A stretch of 64,000 nucleotides of DNA from Methanomethylovorans sp041447285 (GCF_041447285.1 NZ_JBGMEB010000002.1:124001-188000); one strand, 5' to 3'. Numbered from the stretch's first letter, positions 17,675 through 26,024 are shown. Notes: a model not told the origin generated them from the sequence alone. Made by a program: numbers and translations.

Positions 17675-17914
17675 CTAATAATTTTCCTTGAGGGCTTTGT
17701 GGCAGGGTATGCAGAGTATCTTTTTCCAGCGGTTAACATCGTCTAGCTTACATTCTACTCCCATGCCACACCTCAGTTTTATGCTGTACTCGCCTTCCCA
17801 TATAGGGGTTTCTTCCCGGACAAGATGGTCCTTACATACCCCTCTTCCACAAATTATACAAACAGCTACAGTGTCTGTTTCTTTCCCGGTTTTTGAACAT
17901 TCGTAACATTTCAT
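17675..17914 (-). CDS. DUF2180-like small zinc-ribbon protein (first copy)
   Basis: A 79-residue paralogue of the next gene. MKCYECSK, VCIICGRGVC, KDH and the final LCIPCH supply the putative zinc ligands; the region between carries an extra cysteine pair (C-G-M-G-V-E-C). The start is the ATG at 17914, matching the MKCY start of the paralogue; an open frame continues 38 codons upstream but begins at a GTG embedded in a ribosome-binding sequence and has no family similarity. It is the first clear structural gene of the redox cluster and may be a regulatory or metal-handling factor for it. Confidence 0.7.
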   Translation of the reverse strand: MKCYECSKTGKETDTVAVCIICGRGVCKDHLVREETPIWEGEYSIKLRCGMGVECKLDDVNRWKKILCIPCHKALKENY

Positions 17915-17990
17915 GAGTATCACTCTTTTCTCCTTTTTGATGCTTGATGCACAATAAAATAAAACGATGCATCCAGTTGTCCGGATATCC

Positions 17991-18023
17991 TTATTGTTCC
18001 CCCAGAAAAGTGATTTGCCCCAT
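17991..18023 (-). other. Ten-codon upstream ORF with strong ribosome-binding site
   Basis: An ATG at 18023 stands right behind AGGAGGTGAG, the best ribosome site in this region, and opens a frame of only ten codons ending in TAA at 17991, 76 bases before the first DUF2180 gene. It may be a leader peptide that couples translation to expression of the redox cluster. Chance cannot be excluded; a longer frame beginning at the GTG inside the same site is out of phase with it. Confidence 0.3.
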
Positions 18024-18245
18024 CTCACCTCCTGGCCACTTAAATAACATTCTTTATTTCAATTGATATATCTGTGTTGGTTCACGTTTGTTCTTACTTA
18101 TCCTACATTTTTCTATATTTCTGGTCATATTTTGTGCAATTTTAAGAAATCGAGTGCATGATTGATTGTTAATGAATAATGTCTAACGATTCTCTTATTC
18201 AATCAATCCTTCATCTGCTAGGGCAATATCGGGTGCTATACCAAC

Positions 18246-18255
18246 AAATATATAA
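18246..18255 (+). promoter_or_regulatory. Probable TATA box of mer-fpoF
   Basis: AAATATATAA lies about 48 bases upstream of the mer ATG. With the usual archaeal distance of about 25 bases from TATA to transcript start, the leader would be roughly 25 bases and include the GGAG site before ATG. The remainder of the 388-base gap between the DUF2180 gene and mer is AT-rich, contains the ten-codon ORF described separately, and must hold the divergent promoter of the redox cluster; I see nothing else in it. Confidence 0.5.
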
Positions 18256-18302
18256 GTGTGTATAGTTACCAAACTAACAACACTCTATCATGGAGAATAA
18301 AA

Positions 18303-19283
18303 ATGACATTCGGAATAGAATTTGTACCCAACGACCCCGTCCTTAAGATCGCATACTATGCCAAGCTTGCTGAAGATCAGGGCTTTGACAATGTATGGAT
18401 CACAGACCATTACAACAACCGTGACGTATACTCTACTCTTGCCGTATTAGCAATGAACACCAACCGTATCAAGCTCGGTACTGGTGTGACCAACCCCTAC
18501 ACCAGAAACATAGCAGTGACTGCATCAAGCATTGCTTCCATTAATGAGATCTCAGGCGGACGTGCCATTCTTGGTCTCGGTCCAGGAGATAAAGCAACAT
18601 TTGATGCAATGGGCATCTCATGGGATAAACCTCTTACTACTACAAAAGAAAGCATTCAGGCACTGCGCACTTTCTTCGAAGGCAAGAAGGTTAGCGTAAG
18701 TGGCGAAGCTGTTAAGTTCAGCGGTGCAAAGATGGGATTCAAGGCAGGCAATGTACCCGTCTATATGGGTGCACAGGGCCCCAAGATGCTGGAACTCGCC
18801 GGAGAGGTAGCCGATGGAGTATTGATCAATGCATCTCACCCCAGGGACTTCGAAGAGGCTGTTAAGCAGATTGCTTCCGGTGCAAAGAAAGCTGGCCGCA
18901 ACCCCAAAGATGTAGATGTTGCAGCTTATGCATGTTTTTCAATTGATAAGGATGCAGCAAAGGCAGTAAATGCTGCAAAAGTAGTTGTTGCATTCATAGT
19001 TGCAGGTTCCCCTGACATGGTCCTTCAGCGCCATGGTATTGATGTAGCTGCAAAGGCAGCAATCGGAGGAGCTATTGCAAAAGGCGATTTCGGTGCCCTT
19101 ATGGGCGGTATGGTTACCCCTCAGATGATAGATGCGTTCTCTATATGCGGTACACCTGACGACTGCAAGACAAGGATCAATGAACTCCTGGACATAGGCG
19201 TTACACAGATCGTTGCTGGCTCTCCGATAGGCCCGGACAAAGAGAAAGCAATAAAGCTCATCGGTAAGGAAATAATCGGATAA
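18303..19283 (+). CDS. mer: F420-dependent methylenetetrahydromethanopterin reductase
   Basis: Mer reduces methylene-H4MPT (or H4SPT) to methyl-H4MPT with F420H2 in the central C1 pathway of methanogenesis; in methylotrophic growth it runs in the oxidative direction. The 326-residue protein is a luciferase-like TIM barrel: FGIEFVPNDP at the N-terminus, VWITDHYNNR, RIKLGTGVTNPYTRN and GGRAILGLGPGD are all family-typical. The ATG at 18303 follows GGAG; the upstream in-frame start at 18258 lies in the promoter region. Codon use is cleaner than in neighbours, as expected for a highly expressed gene. fpoF follows after 14 bases. Confidence 0.96.
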   Translation: MTFGIEFVPNDPVLKIAYYAKLAEDQGFDNVWITDHYNNRDVYSTLAVLAMNTNRIKLGTGVTNPYTRNIAVTASSIASINEISGGRAILGLGPGDKATFDAMGISWDKPLTTTKESIQALRTFFEGKKVSVSGEAVKFSGAKMGFKAGNVPVYMGAQGPKMLELAGEVADGVLINASHPRDFEEAVKQIASGAKKAGRNPKDVDVAAYACFSIDKDAAKAVNAAKVVVAFIVAGSPDMVLQRHGIDVAAKAAIGGAIAKGDFGALMGGMVTPQMIDAFSICGTPDDCKTRINELLDIGVTQIVAGSPIGPDKEKAIKLIGKEIIG

Positions 19284-19297
19284 TTAGGAGGATCTGG

Positions 19298-20329
19298 ATG
19301 GTTCATCCAAAGATCTTAGAGGTCATTGAATATGACGTCTGTACTGCTTGTGGGGCATGCGCATCAGCATGCCCTGCCGGTGCAATAGTTGTTAACAAGA
19401 GAGCAGAGGTTCGCGACCCTGACAATCTCGAGTTGTATGAGAAAGGTGCAGCGCCTAATGTATGTGAAGGTTGTTTTACTTGCGGAAGAGTTTGCCCTGT
19501 AGTTGACGGGTATCATGAAGATGAATTTTTCAACGTGAAATCCTTCTTTGGTGCAAAGAGCTCTATTGCAGGTCAGGATGGAGGTGTGAGCTCTCTGATT
19601 ATTAAAGAGCTGCTCAGAAAAGGTGAAATCGACTGTGTGGTAGGCATCTCCCGGAATGAGAAATGGGAAACAGAGCTTGTTCTCATGACAAAACCAGAAG
19701 ATGTAGACAAGATCCCTGGTACCAAGTACACTTATGATTCTGTATTGCAGGCATTAAAAGAGCCCTTTGCAAAATATGATAAAATAGCAGTTGTAGGTGT
19801 TCCCTGTCAGGCTCACGGAGCTCGTCTTATATCAGAAAATGTTAATGACAAGATAGTCCTTATATTGGGTTTGTTCTGCATGGAAAGTTTTTATCATGAT
19901 GTAATGCTCGATGAGATCATTCCTGACATAATGAAGCTCAAGACCGAAGATATTGTGAAAATGAATTTCACAAAAGGTAAGTTCTGGTGCCACACAAAGG
20001 ATGGCCAAGAGCACAGTGTTAAGATCCCTGATGTTGCACCGCATGCAAGGCACCCATGCCACCATTGTTGTGACTACACAGCTGTATCTGCAGATATATC
20101 CGTAGGTTCTGTAGGTACTCCGGACGGCTGGAACTCTGTGTTCATACGCACTGATGTAGGGCAGAAATACTTCAATATTGTGAAAGATGCACTGGAGATT
20201 ATGGAAACTCCTGCTCCTCCGGGAATCGATCTTATAAAGAAACTGACTAAAATGAAACATGATGCCAACTCAGGCCATTACGTTGAAGTCTGTGAGAAAT
20301 TCTCATTTGACGATTGTGGCATACGTTGA
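19298..20329 (+). CDS. fpoF: F420H2 dehydrogenase subunit FpoF (FrhB family)
   Basis: A 343-residue iron-sulfur flavoprotein that oxidises F420H2 and feeds electrons to the membrane Fpo complex. Two 4Fe-4S motifs are near the N-terminus (CTACGACASACP and CEGCFTCGRVCP), followed by the FrhB domain (GQDGGVSSLI, VVGVPCQAHGAR, and a cysteine-rich HPCHHCCDYTA). In Methanosarcina fpoF lies apart from the fpo operon and next to mer, exactly as here. An AGGAGG-like site precedes the ATG. In FrhB-type proteins this is also a candidate for ferredoxin-linked F420 reduction. Confidence 0.93.
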   Translation: MVHPKILEVIEYDVCTACGACASACPAGAIVVNKRAEVRDPDNLELYEKGAAPNVCEGCFTCGRVCPVVDGYHEDEFFNVKSFFGAKSSIAGQDGGVSSLIIKELLRKGEIDCVVGISRNEKWETELVLMTKPEDVDKIPGTKYTYDSVLQALKEPFAKYDKIAVVGVPCQAHGARLISENVNDKIVLILGLFCMESFYHDVMLDEIIPDIMKLKTEDIVKMNFTKGKFWCHTKDGQEHSVKIPDVAPHARHPCHHCCDYTAVSADISVGSVGTPDGWNSVFIRTDVGQKYFNIVKDALEIMETPAPPGIDLIKKLTKMKHDANSGHYVEVCEKFSFDDCGIR

Positions 20330-20342
20330 ACAGTTGTGATAT

Positions 20343-20861
20343 ATGCACATGAAAAGAGCTTTCTATATAGGACGTTTCCAACCATTCCATCTTGGGCATT
20401 ATTCCACGATTTGCACTATTGCAAAGGAAGTGGATGAGGTGGTAATAGGTATCGGCAGTGCCCAGAAGAGTCATGACCCTGAAAATCCGTTTACTGCGGG
20501 TGAAAGGGTTATGATGATAAAACATGCATTGGAAGATGCAGATGTGAAACATTATGCAATACCCATTGAAGATCTGCAGCGTAATGCTGTGTGGGTGTCG
20601 CACATTGTTTCCATGGCTCCTCCTTTTGATGTAGTCTATTCTAACAATCCTCTTGTTATTCAGCTTTTCAAGGAATCTAATATGAATGTGAGACAGCCTC
20701 CCATGTTCAACAGAAAAGGCTATTCCGGAACTGAGATCCGCAAAAAGATGCTTGAAGGCGATGAGTGGCGAGAACTCGTTCCAGTCGCTGTAGCGGATGT
20801 CATAGACGAGATCGATGGTGTAACCAGGCTTCGCAATGTTTCTTCAAAAGACATGGAATGA
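20343..20861 (+). CDS. nadM: Nicotinamide-nucleotide adenylyltransferase
   Basis: A 172-residue archaeal NMN adenylyltransferase, forming NAD from NMN and ATP. The nucleotidyltransferase signature GRFQPFHLGH is at residues about 11-20 and the second nucleotide-binding motif YSGTEIRKKM lies near residue 135. The start is an ATG at 20343 with another two codons later; the choice does not affect the fold. It follows fpoF by 13 bases and may be read through from the mer promoter. Confidence 0.93.
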   Translation: MHMKRAFYIGRFQPFHLGHYSTICTIAKEVDEVVIGIGSAQKSHDPENPFTAGERVMMIKHALEDADVKHYAIPIEDLQRNAVWVSHIVSMAPPFDVVYSNNPLVIQLFKESNMNVRQPPMFNRKGYSGTEIRKKMLEGDEWRELVPVAVADVIDEIDGVTRLRNVSSKDME

Positions 20862-20992
20862 GCGTTTATTTTTTCTATATTTTCCAACACTTAATTGCCC
20901 CAAAAAGTTTTTCTCATACGCAGACGCATCTTTTATAAATTGATATCTCCATTTTACATATAGGTTTATTTTGACCTGTAGGAGGTAAGGAT

Positions 20993-21199
20993 ATGGCAGA
21001 GAAAGGAAAAGCACCTGTATTCTGTGAAAAATATTGCGTTGTATGCAAAGGAGCAAGGGCAGGTAATAGCATATGCAAAGTTATACAGAACCTGGAACTG
21101 AAGATATTTGGTAAAACAGGCTGTATCTGGGGCAAAGCAAGAACAAAATTCTACGGTGTCACGCCTGACCAGAAAATACCCGAAAAAGCAAAAAAATAA
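20993..21199 (+). CDS. Small cysteine-containing protein of unknown function
   Basis: A 68-residue protein not assigned to a family. It has a C-x3-C-x2-C cluster near residue 11 (FCEKYCVVCKG) and two further single cysteines (I-C-K, G-C-I-W), and a lysine-rich C-terminus. A strong AGGAGG site seven bases before the ATG and a TATA-like TTTATAAATT about 60 bases upstream support real expression. The C-x3-C-x2-C spacing resembles a radical-SAM motif but the protein is far too short; a metal or iron-sulfur site is more likely. It sits between nadM and tRNA-Gly. Confidence 0.6.
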   Translation: MAEKGKAPVFCEKYCVVCKGARAGNSICKVIQNLELKIFGKTGCIWGKARTKFYGVTPDQKIPEKAKK

Positions 21200-21227
21200 T
21201 CCAATGCACTTTGTTTTTCAAAATATA

Positions 21228-21299
21228 TGCGGCTGCCGGGATTCGAACCCGGGTTCTAGGCTTGGGAAGCCCAGGTCATAGCCACTAAACCACAGCCGC
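21228..21299 (-). tRNA. tRNA-Gly (anticodon CCC)
   Basis: A complete cloverleaf on the minus strand. The acceptor GCGGCTG pairs with CAGCCGC and leaves A as discriminator, T8 is present, the anticodon stem TGGGC/GCCTA encloses the loop TTCCCAA with anticodon CCC, and the T arm CCGGG/CCCGG encloses TTCGAAT. CCA is not encoded. No intron is seen. Confidence 0.95.
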
Positions 21300-21370
21300 A
21301 TCTTGAAAAGAGCAAAAAATATAAGACTTCTTTCATTATAGAGTTTGTGGTGTCAGCCGATTACCTTATT

Positions 21371-22261
21371 TCAAACAGCCAGGTTCAATTCCTGTAACAT
21401 TATAGATAATAGACGGTCTCTAAGGATATCCCTATCTTCGTAAGTTGTTTTGAACTCTACACTGATCTTAATCCCATCGCTATCACTATTTAGGTTGAAT
21501 GTAGGGTCTGCCCCTTTCAGTGTTTTTCCTTTTTCTCTGATCCTTTCAATCCTGTCAAGGATATCAGATGAAATATTCTCCAAATATAGTTCGAATTCAG
21601 CAAAGAACTTGTCACTGCCATAATTCCGAATGGGTTTTTCAAGGAAAATCTTGTTGGGTATTTTAGTATAGTCTGCATATGTATATGGGGATGCATCAAC
21701 AACTACATAGAACACACCAATATGTTTGACCTGCCCTTCCTGCCCAGCTACATTTATATAATCGCCTATTTTGAACGGTTTCTTGGTTAACAGCATGAAC
21801 CATATTATGTAGGAAAGTACCACATCACGAATAGCAAAGGCAAAACCGGTAGCTGCCAGTCCTAAAAACAGCGCAATGTTTTCCATTCCAATTCCCATGT
21901 ACAAGAAAACAATCACTGTAGCCAGTACATATATAAGGAAAATGTATAGCTTGCTTAACAGGATTCTTTCTTCCTGTTGTCCAATGCCTTCAAATCTGTC
22001 AGTAATGAAGTTAATGGTAAGCCTTATGAATAAGGTAGCCCCACCAAAAGACAGTAAGACTACCATTGCGCCTTCCAGTATTTTCAGTAATACTTCGGGC
22101 ACAGGGATCATATCCTGTCGCCCGGCCATATCAATGGCAATTATTGGAAGTATCACTATCAAAAAGAATAATATCGCCTTATTGAGTTGCTCATGGGCGA
22201 ATTTCATCTTCACTTTATTTAGTTTCTCTCTTGAAGGTCTAAGAATTGAGTCTTTATCCAT
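21371..22261 (-). CDS. MscS-family mechanosensitive ion channel
   Basis: A 296-residue membrane protein. Three to four hydrophobic segments (about residues 30-50, 65-90, 105-125, 130-155) are followed by the MscS beta domain, recognised by K-P-F-K-I-G-D-Y-I and a glycine-rich EGQVKHIGVFYV stretch, then YTKIPNKIF and a mixed C-terminal vestibule domain. Such channels release solutes on hypo-osmotic shock. It stands alone between tRNA-Gly and the SepCysS gene. Confidence 0.88.
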   Translation of the reverse strand: MDKDSILRPSREKLNKVKMKFAHEQLNKAILFFLIVILPIIAIDMAGRQDMIPVPEVLLKILEGAMVVLLSFGGATLFIRLTINFITDRFEGIGQQEERILLSKLYIFLIYVLATVIVFLYMGIGMENIALFLGLAATGFAFAIRDVVLSYIIWFMLLTKKPFKIGDYINVAGQEGQVKHIGVFYVVVDASPYTYADYTKIPNKIFLEKPIRNYGSDKFFAEFELYLENISSDILDRIERIREKGKTLKGADPTFNLNSDSDGIKISVEFKTTYEDRDILRDRLLSIMLQELNLAV

Positions 22262-22358
22262 TGCTGTACCTGTAATACAACATATTATTCAATTATATTT
22301 ATATTATTGTGATGAGACAACTGCTTTGAATATAAATATACATACCTTATGACCAGAT

Positions 22359-23522
22359 CTAATTCTCTGCTTCGTATTTGTCAATGATACTCTGGAAGGA
22401 GTCAACCACATATTGCAGATTCTCCCTGCCAACCTGGAATGTGCTCAGTTTGAAGTATTTGGTAAGACCGGACTTGATGCCGTGGATATTACGTTCCTTA
22501 AGTTCCCTGTACAAGAAGTACCTTCCTTTCTTTGCCTTCTGGGATATCTCGTAGAAAACTGGTGCTTCAAAGAACATCAGATCATGGTTGTGTGGTTTCT
22601 GTCCCTTCTGGACTATCCCCATCTCTTCCAGTTTAACCGAGAACCAGCGTGCATCCTGTACTTCCTGGTCCCAGTTGTTCACCCGCTTAACTACATGAGG
22701 GAATGAGGCTATCATGGTCATGATCGTAGCGCCCCTGGCTGTGCATCCCAATAATTCTATTTCCTTATTCTTGTTAGTAGGTGATTTTCTGAACACAATG
22801 TCTGCATATTCCGAACTTACGCCCAACAGTCCGATTGGGCCTGATGAAGCCATTGATTTATGTCCGCTTCCTGCAACAAAGTCTGCACCCAGCTTTTTTG
22901 CATCCACTGGCATCCTGCCTACTGCGTATGCGCCGTTTAGAAGCAGGGGCACATCATAATCATGGCAGATCTTAGAGATGCGCTGCACATCAGTAAGGTT
23001 TCCATAATTTCCGTCAGGATAAGTGATAAGAGCCAAAGCTGGTGCTTTACCTGTTTCCTTTATAACCTCTTCAATAGCAGTAGCATATCCTTCTACATCT
23101 GTCATATATTCCGGGCTGCCGCTATGAGGTACTTTCTTTATGTTAAGCCTGGCACGCTGAGCTGCAACAACAGAAGAGTAATGTGCAACCTCGTCCATCA
23201 CAACATAGTCGCCTTCCTGTGCAATGGAGTGCATTACCGCAAACTTTGCTTCTCTTGCTCCGTGTGTGATCCTAACTGCATCTACATTCAGGAATTCCGG
23301 GAGTGCACTATGCACGAATTCTTCGATAGGTGGCTTTTTTATAAGGTCCAGCACACCACCACAGAAATCGCAGACAGAGTACCCGTCTCCCCATTCAAGC
23401 AGGGCACGCCTGGCATCTTCGGTTAACTTTCCTGCCGTCTGCAAGGGGTCTATGTTGATCGCATCCTTAGGTTCGCGCGGTATGAACCCAAACTTCTTTA
23501 GTGCCGCTTCATCAAGTACCAT
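22359..23522 (-). CDS. pscS: O-phospho-L-seryl-tRNA:Cys-tRNA synthase (SepCysS)
   Basis: A 387-residue PLP enzyme that converts Sep-tRNA(Cys) to Cys-tRNA(Cys), the tRNA-dependent cysteine route of methanogens. The PLP lysine lies in G-S-G-H-K-S-M-A, the aspartate partner in ITYPDGNYGN and LLNGAYAVGR, and the conserved cysteines for persulfide chemistry include CDFCGG near residue 51. The N-terminus (FGFIPREPKDAINIDPLQ) is characteristic. An isf-like flavoprotein gene lies 21 bases upstream on the same strand. The partner SepRS is not in this window. Confidence 0.95.
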   Translation of the reverse strand: MVLDEAALKKFGFIPREPKDAINIDPLQTAGKLTEDARRALLEWGDGYSVCDFCGGVLDLIKKPPIEEFVHSALPEFLNVDAVRITHGAREAKFAVMHSIAQEGDYVVMDEVAHYSSVVAAQRARLNIKKVPHSGSPEYMTDVEGYATAIEEVIKETGKAPALALITYPDGNYGNLTDVQRISKICHDYDVPLLLNGAYAVGRMPVDAKKLGADFVAGSGHKSMASSGPIGLLGVSSEYADIVFRKSPTNKNKEIELLGCTARGATIMTMIASFPHVVKRVNNWDQEVQDARWFSVKLEEMGIVQKGQKPHNHDLMFFEAPVFYEISQKAKKGRYFLYRELKERNIHGIKSGLTKYFKLSTFQVGRENLQYVVDSFQSIIDKYEAEN

Positions 23523-23543
23523 TATATGTCCTCTGTTTCCTAT

Positions 23544-24119
23544 TTAGCTGTATAGTTTTTTCATAAGCCATGCCATGTTCTGTCCCAGAGTCTGCATTGT
23601 ACGGATGCCTTCCTCGTCCTTTTGTACATCTCCCGGAGCTCCCCCAATACCCATGTTCCAGTAGCTTGATCCGGGTATTATCATCTGACCGATGGTAAAG
23701 AAATTATTCATGGTAGTGAAAGCATGGAGTGAACCCGCCCTGCGTACTGCTACAACAGATGCACCGACCTTCCTTCTGAACAGATCGCCATTGGCTTTTG
23801 ATACAAAACCAGCTCTGTCGATAAGAGCTTTCATTTCGGTGGTTATGTCAGTAAAGTAGGTTGGAGAGGCCAAAATAATACCATCAGCCTCTATCATTTT
23901 CTGAATGCATCCATTGACAAAATCATCATCAAAGATACATTTTTTGTCTTTGTTCTGGAAGCATTTCATGCAGGCAGTACACCCTATAGTCCTTTTTCCT
24001 CCAATATTTACAAGCTCTGTTTCAATGCCTTCTTTTTCCAGCTCCTCAAAGACATATTTTATAAGCGTTGAAGTATTGCCTTCCTTTCTTGGGCTACCAT
24101 TGAATGCCACTACTTTCAT
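23544..24119 (-). CDS. Iron-sulfur flavoprotein-like NADPH-dependent FMN reductase family protein
   Basis: A 191-residue flavodoxin-like protein. The FMN loop is N-G-S-P-R-K-E-G-N-T near the N-terminus, and a compact cysteine cluster G-C-T-A-C-M-K-C with a fourth cysteine seven residues later gives C-x2-C-x2-C-x7-C, close to the Isf motif. It probably binds FMN and a 4Fe-4S cluster and transfers electrons between ferredoxin and small acceptors. It is the second Isf-type gene in the window. Its position directly before pscS suggests cotranscription. Confidence 0.82.
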   Translation of the reverse strand: MKVVAFNGSPRKEGNTSTLIKYVFEELEKEGIETELVNIGGKRTIGCTACMKCFQNKDKKCIFDDDFVNGCIQKMIEADGIILASPTYFTDITTEMKALIDRAGFVSKANGDLFRRKVGASVVAVRRAGSLHAFTTMNNFFTIGQMIIPGSSYWNMGIGGAPGDVQKDEEGIRTMQTLGQNMAWLMKKLYS

Positions 24120-24231
24120 GTATTACATCTCCCAATCAATCCGATCGCTTACTTACAAGGCTAAGCGATCTAAATCGGTAAATAACTAATGCCAGGTAAA
24201 TATTAGAAAAGAACAAGAGTCGTGGAAATTC

Positions 24232-24510
24232 TTACACTTCCACGGCTTTGCCAAAAACGCTAATGAACTCTTCACAACGTGAAGCAAGTATTTCTGCAGC
24301 TTCTTTTACGATAATTATTGGATCTGTGCCATCTGTTTTTATATACAGTATTGGTTCACTTATGGACACATGCTTCATATCATAAGAAGCAGTGTGTACT
24401 CTTTTATCTTCCAGTAACACAGATTTCAGCATGTTGAGAAGGGTATGTGTCTCACCTTTAATTTCAAGGTGCATCTCATCTTCTGTCTTATCTATGATTT
24501 TTAATTCCAT
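24232..24510 (-). CDS. rpoL: DNA-directed RNA polymerase subunit L
   Basis: A 92-residue RpoL (Rpb11-like) subunit that dimerises with subunit D in polymerase assembly. The diagnostic segment is H-T-L-L-N-M-L-K-S-V-L-L near residue 25, with MELKIIDKTEDEM at the N-terminus and YIKTDGTDP in the second strand pair. The ATG at 24510 is chosen; a GTG three codons upstream is within the ribosome-binding area. It follows csl4 by 32 bases, a conserved archaeal neighbourhood. Confidence 0.93.
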   Translation of the reverse strand: MELKIIDKTEDEMHLEIKGETHTLLNMLKSVLLEDKRVHTASYDMKHVSISEPILYIKTDGTDPIIIVKEAAEILASRCEEFISVFGKAVEV

Positions 24511-24542
24511 GGACTTCACCCATATAACCCTATATTTTGATT

Positions 24543-25271
24543 TTATACAATGCCAGTTCCATAGTCTGAGGAGAGCTTACGTTTCTCTACTCTTCCGCAT
24601 TCCGGGCATTTCAGTTTATTATCGTCCTTTACCATAACGGTACGGCAGTTGGAGCAATGAGCTTTCATTACACCAAATTCCTTCTCCGCGGTACTAAGCC
24701 TCATGTTCTCAGTGTTCAGAACCTTTGCTTTTATTATGTCGCCTACAGCAAACTCTTCATCAAGTCTCTTACAGTAAGAGTCTTTGACATTTGACACATG
24801 TACGGCAGCAAGTCCCACTTTCTGGAATTCGCGTTCTCCTTCATCTTTTATAGCAGCGATCTCAACAAGAGCAACACTTTCTCTGAGTCCTGTTATGGCA
24901 CCAACTACAATATTTCCTACAGCAATAGCTGGTGGGTACTTGGTGCTGGGTACGACAGATATAACGCGCGATTTTCTGTTTATTTTCACAACACCTGTAG
25001 AGGCAGCATGGATATCTGCAACATGCAGGAATGTTCCAATGCCCGGACTAAATTCTTCAGTAGTACCGATAATGTCACCAGGCATAACAAAGATCATTTC
25101 TCCTTCCTCCATGTTCTCTTCCTCTTTCTCTTTCTTTGAAGGTTTTACACTGCTGTGCTTAGGCCTTTTTGCAACTCCGGTTGCTGGCCCTCTCTTTTCT
25201 TCAGTCCCCTTTTGCTCTGTTTTATCAGGTGACTGTACACTTTCTGATTCCTCGCCGGAACCTTTTATCAT
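24543..25271 (-). CDS. csl4: Exosome RNA-binding subunit Csl4
   Basis: Csl4 is a cap subunit of the archaeal RNA exosome. Over the conserved part it has the N-terminal FVMPGD, a central S1 domain (VGLAAVHVSNV) and a C-terminal zinc ribbon (HCSNC and KCPECG). The frame begins 58 codons before MIFVMPGD with a charged, low-complexity stretch rich in K, E and S. The family usually begins at this MxFVMPGD point, and an internal ATG at 25097 has GGAGG upstream, so the protein is either 242 residues with a disordered tail or 184 residues. It is in the exosome supercluster with hpt, dph2 and rpoL. Confidence 0.9.
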   Translation of the reverse strand: MIKGSGEESESVQSPDKTEQKGTEEKRGPATGVAKRPKHSSVKPSKKEKEEENMEEGEMIFVMPGDIIGTTEEFSPGIGTFLHVADIHAASTGVVKINRKSRVISVVPSTKYPPAIAVGNIVVGAITGLRESVALVEIAAIKDEGEREFQKVGLAAVHVSNVKDSYCKRLDEEFAVGDIIKAKVLNTENMRLSTAEKEFGVMKAHCSNCRTVMVKDDNKLKCPECGRVEKRKLSSDYGTGIV

Positions 25272-25404
25272 CCTGCGTGAAACCTTTTTTCTACTCCTTA
25301 TCCGAATAAAAATCCCTCATGATGAAATTATATTTATATAATTGAACGCCAGTTTGCAAGACATATGTTTCCCGCTATATAAAGCAGTTGCAAATAAAGG
25401 CAGA

Positions 25405-26007
25405 TTATATGCTGCCATCACACCGGACTATCCGGTAGATCTCAACCTTAACCAGTTCTACATCCTTTTTATGAAATTTAAATGTTCGTTTTATAGGAAA
25501 ACCGGTTTCATACCATTCACTAATAGTTGCAGGTTCTATGAAACTCTTTATGAATCTGTAACTTCCACAATTATGTACGGAATATATCACATCTGCAACT
25601 CTCAGGGCTGTTGAAAGGAAAGGCCGATCATTACCTTTGGACTGGGCACCAAAAGGGGGGTTCATTATAACAGTATCCGCGTGTTCTGGTACGCCTGATA
25701 TATCACACTGCACAAACTCCACATCAACTCCCATCATGGCTGCGTTCTGTCTTGCTATTTCCAGTGCACTGGGGTCCAGATCAAAACCCACTACTTTCTC
25801 AGCACCAAGGAGCTTTGCACCAATTGCAAGGACACCGGTGCCACATCCAAGGTCATATACTGTACCTTGCAGATCTCCATGCATGAATGCAAAATGAAGC
25901 ACTTCTGCAGCTATGGGGGCAGGCGTAGCATATTGTTCAAGGTTGACATCGGGTTTCTCAAACCCTTTTACCTTTTCCAGCATGATCTCAAGTTTTCTCT
26001 GCTTCAT
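25405..26007 (-). CDS. METTL5-like N6-adenine RNA/DNA methyltransferase
   Basis: A 200-residue SAM-dependent methyltransferase of COG2263. The SAM motif VYDLGCGTGVLAIGA is near residue 50, the ribose-binding acid lies in V-V-G-F-D-L-D, and the catalytic motif N-P-P-F-G defines N6-adenine chemistry. Archaeal and eukaryotic METTL5 homologues methylate small-subunit rRNA, which is the likely role. It lies 17 bases after dph2 in the translation and RNA-processing cluster. Confidence 0.88.
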   Translation of the reverse strand: MKQRKLEIMLEKVKGFEKPDVNLEQYATPAPIAAEVLHFAFMHGDLQGTVYDLGCGTGVLAIGAKLLGAEKVVGFDLDPSALEIARQNAAMMGVDVEFVQCDISGVPEHADTVIMNPPFGAQSKGNDRPFLSTALRVADVIYSVHNCGSYRFIKSFIEPATISEWYETGFPIKRTFKFHKKDVELVKVEIYRIVRCDGSI

Positions 26008-26024
26008 TTTATTACCTGCAATTT

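Noticed and set aside
17675..18028. 117-residue version of the first DUF2180 gene starting at a GTG at 18028
   Set aside because: The GTG is part of the ribosome-binding sequence of another ATG, the extra 38 residues match nothing in the paralogue, and a good internal ATG at 17914 exists.
20993..21199. C-x3-C-x2-C in the 68-aa protein as a radical SAM enzyme
   Set aside because: The protein lacks the TIM-barrel length and any SAM-binding glycine motif; the spacing match is coincidental.
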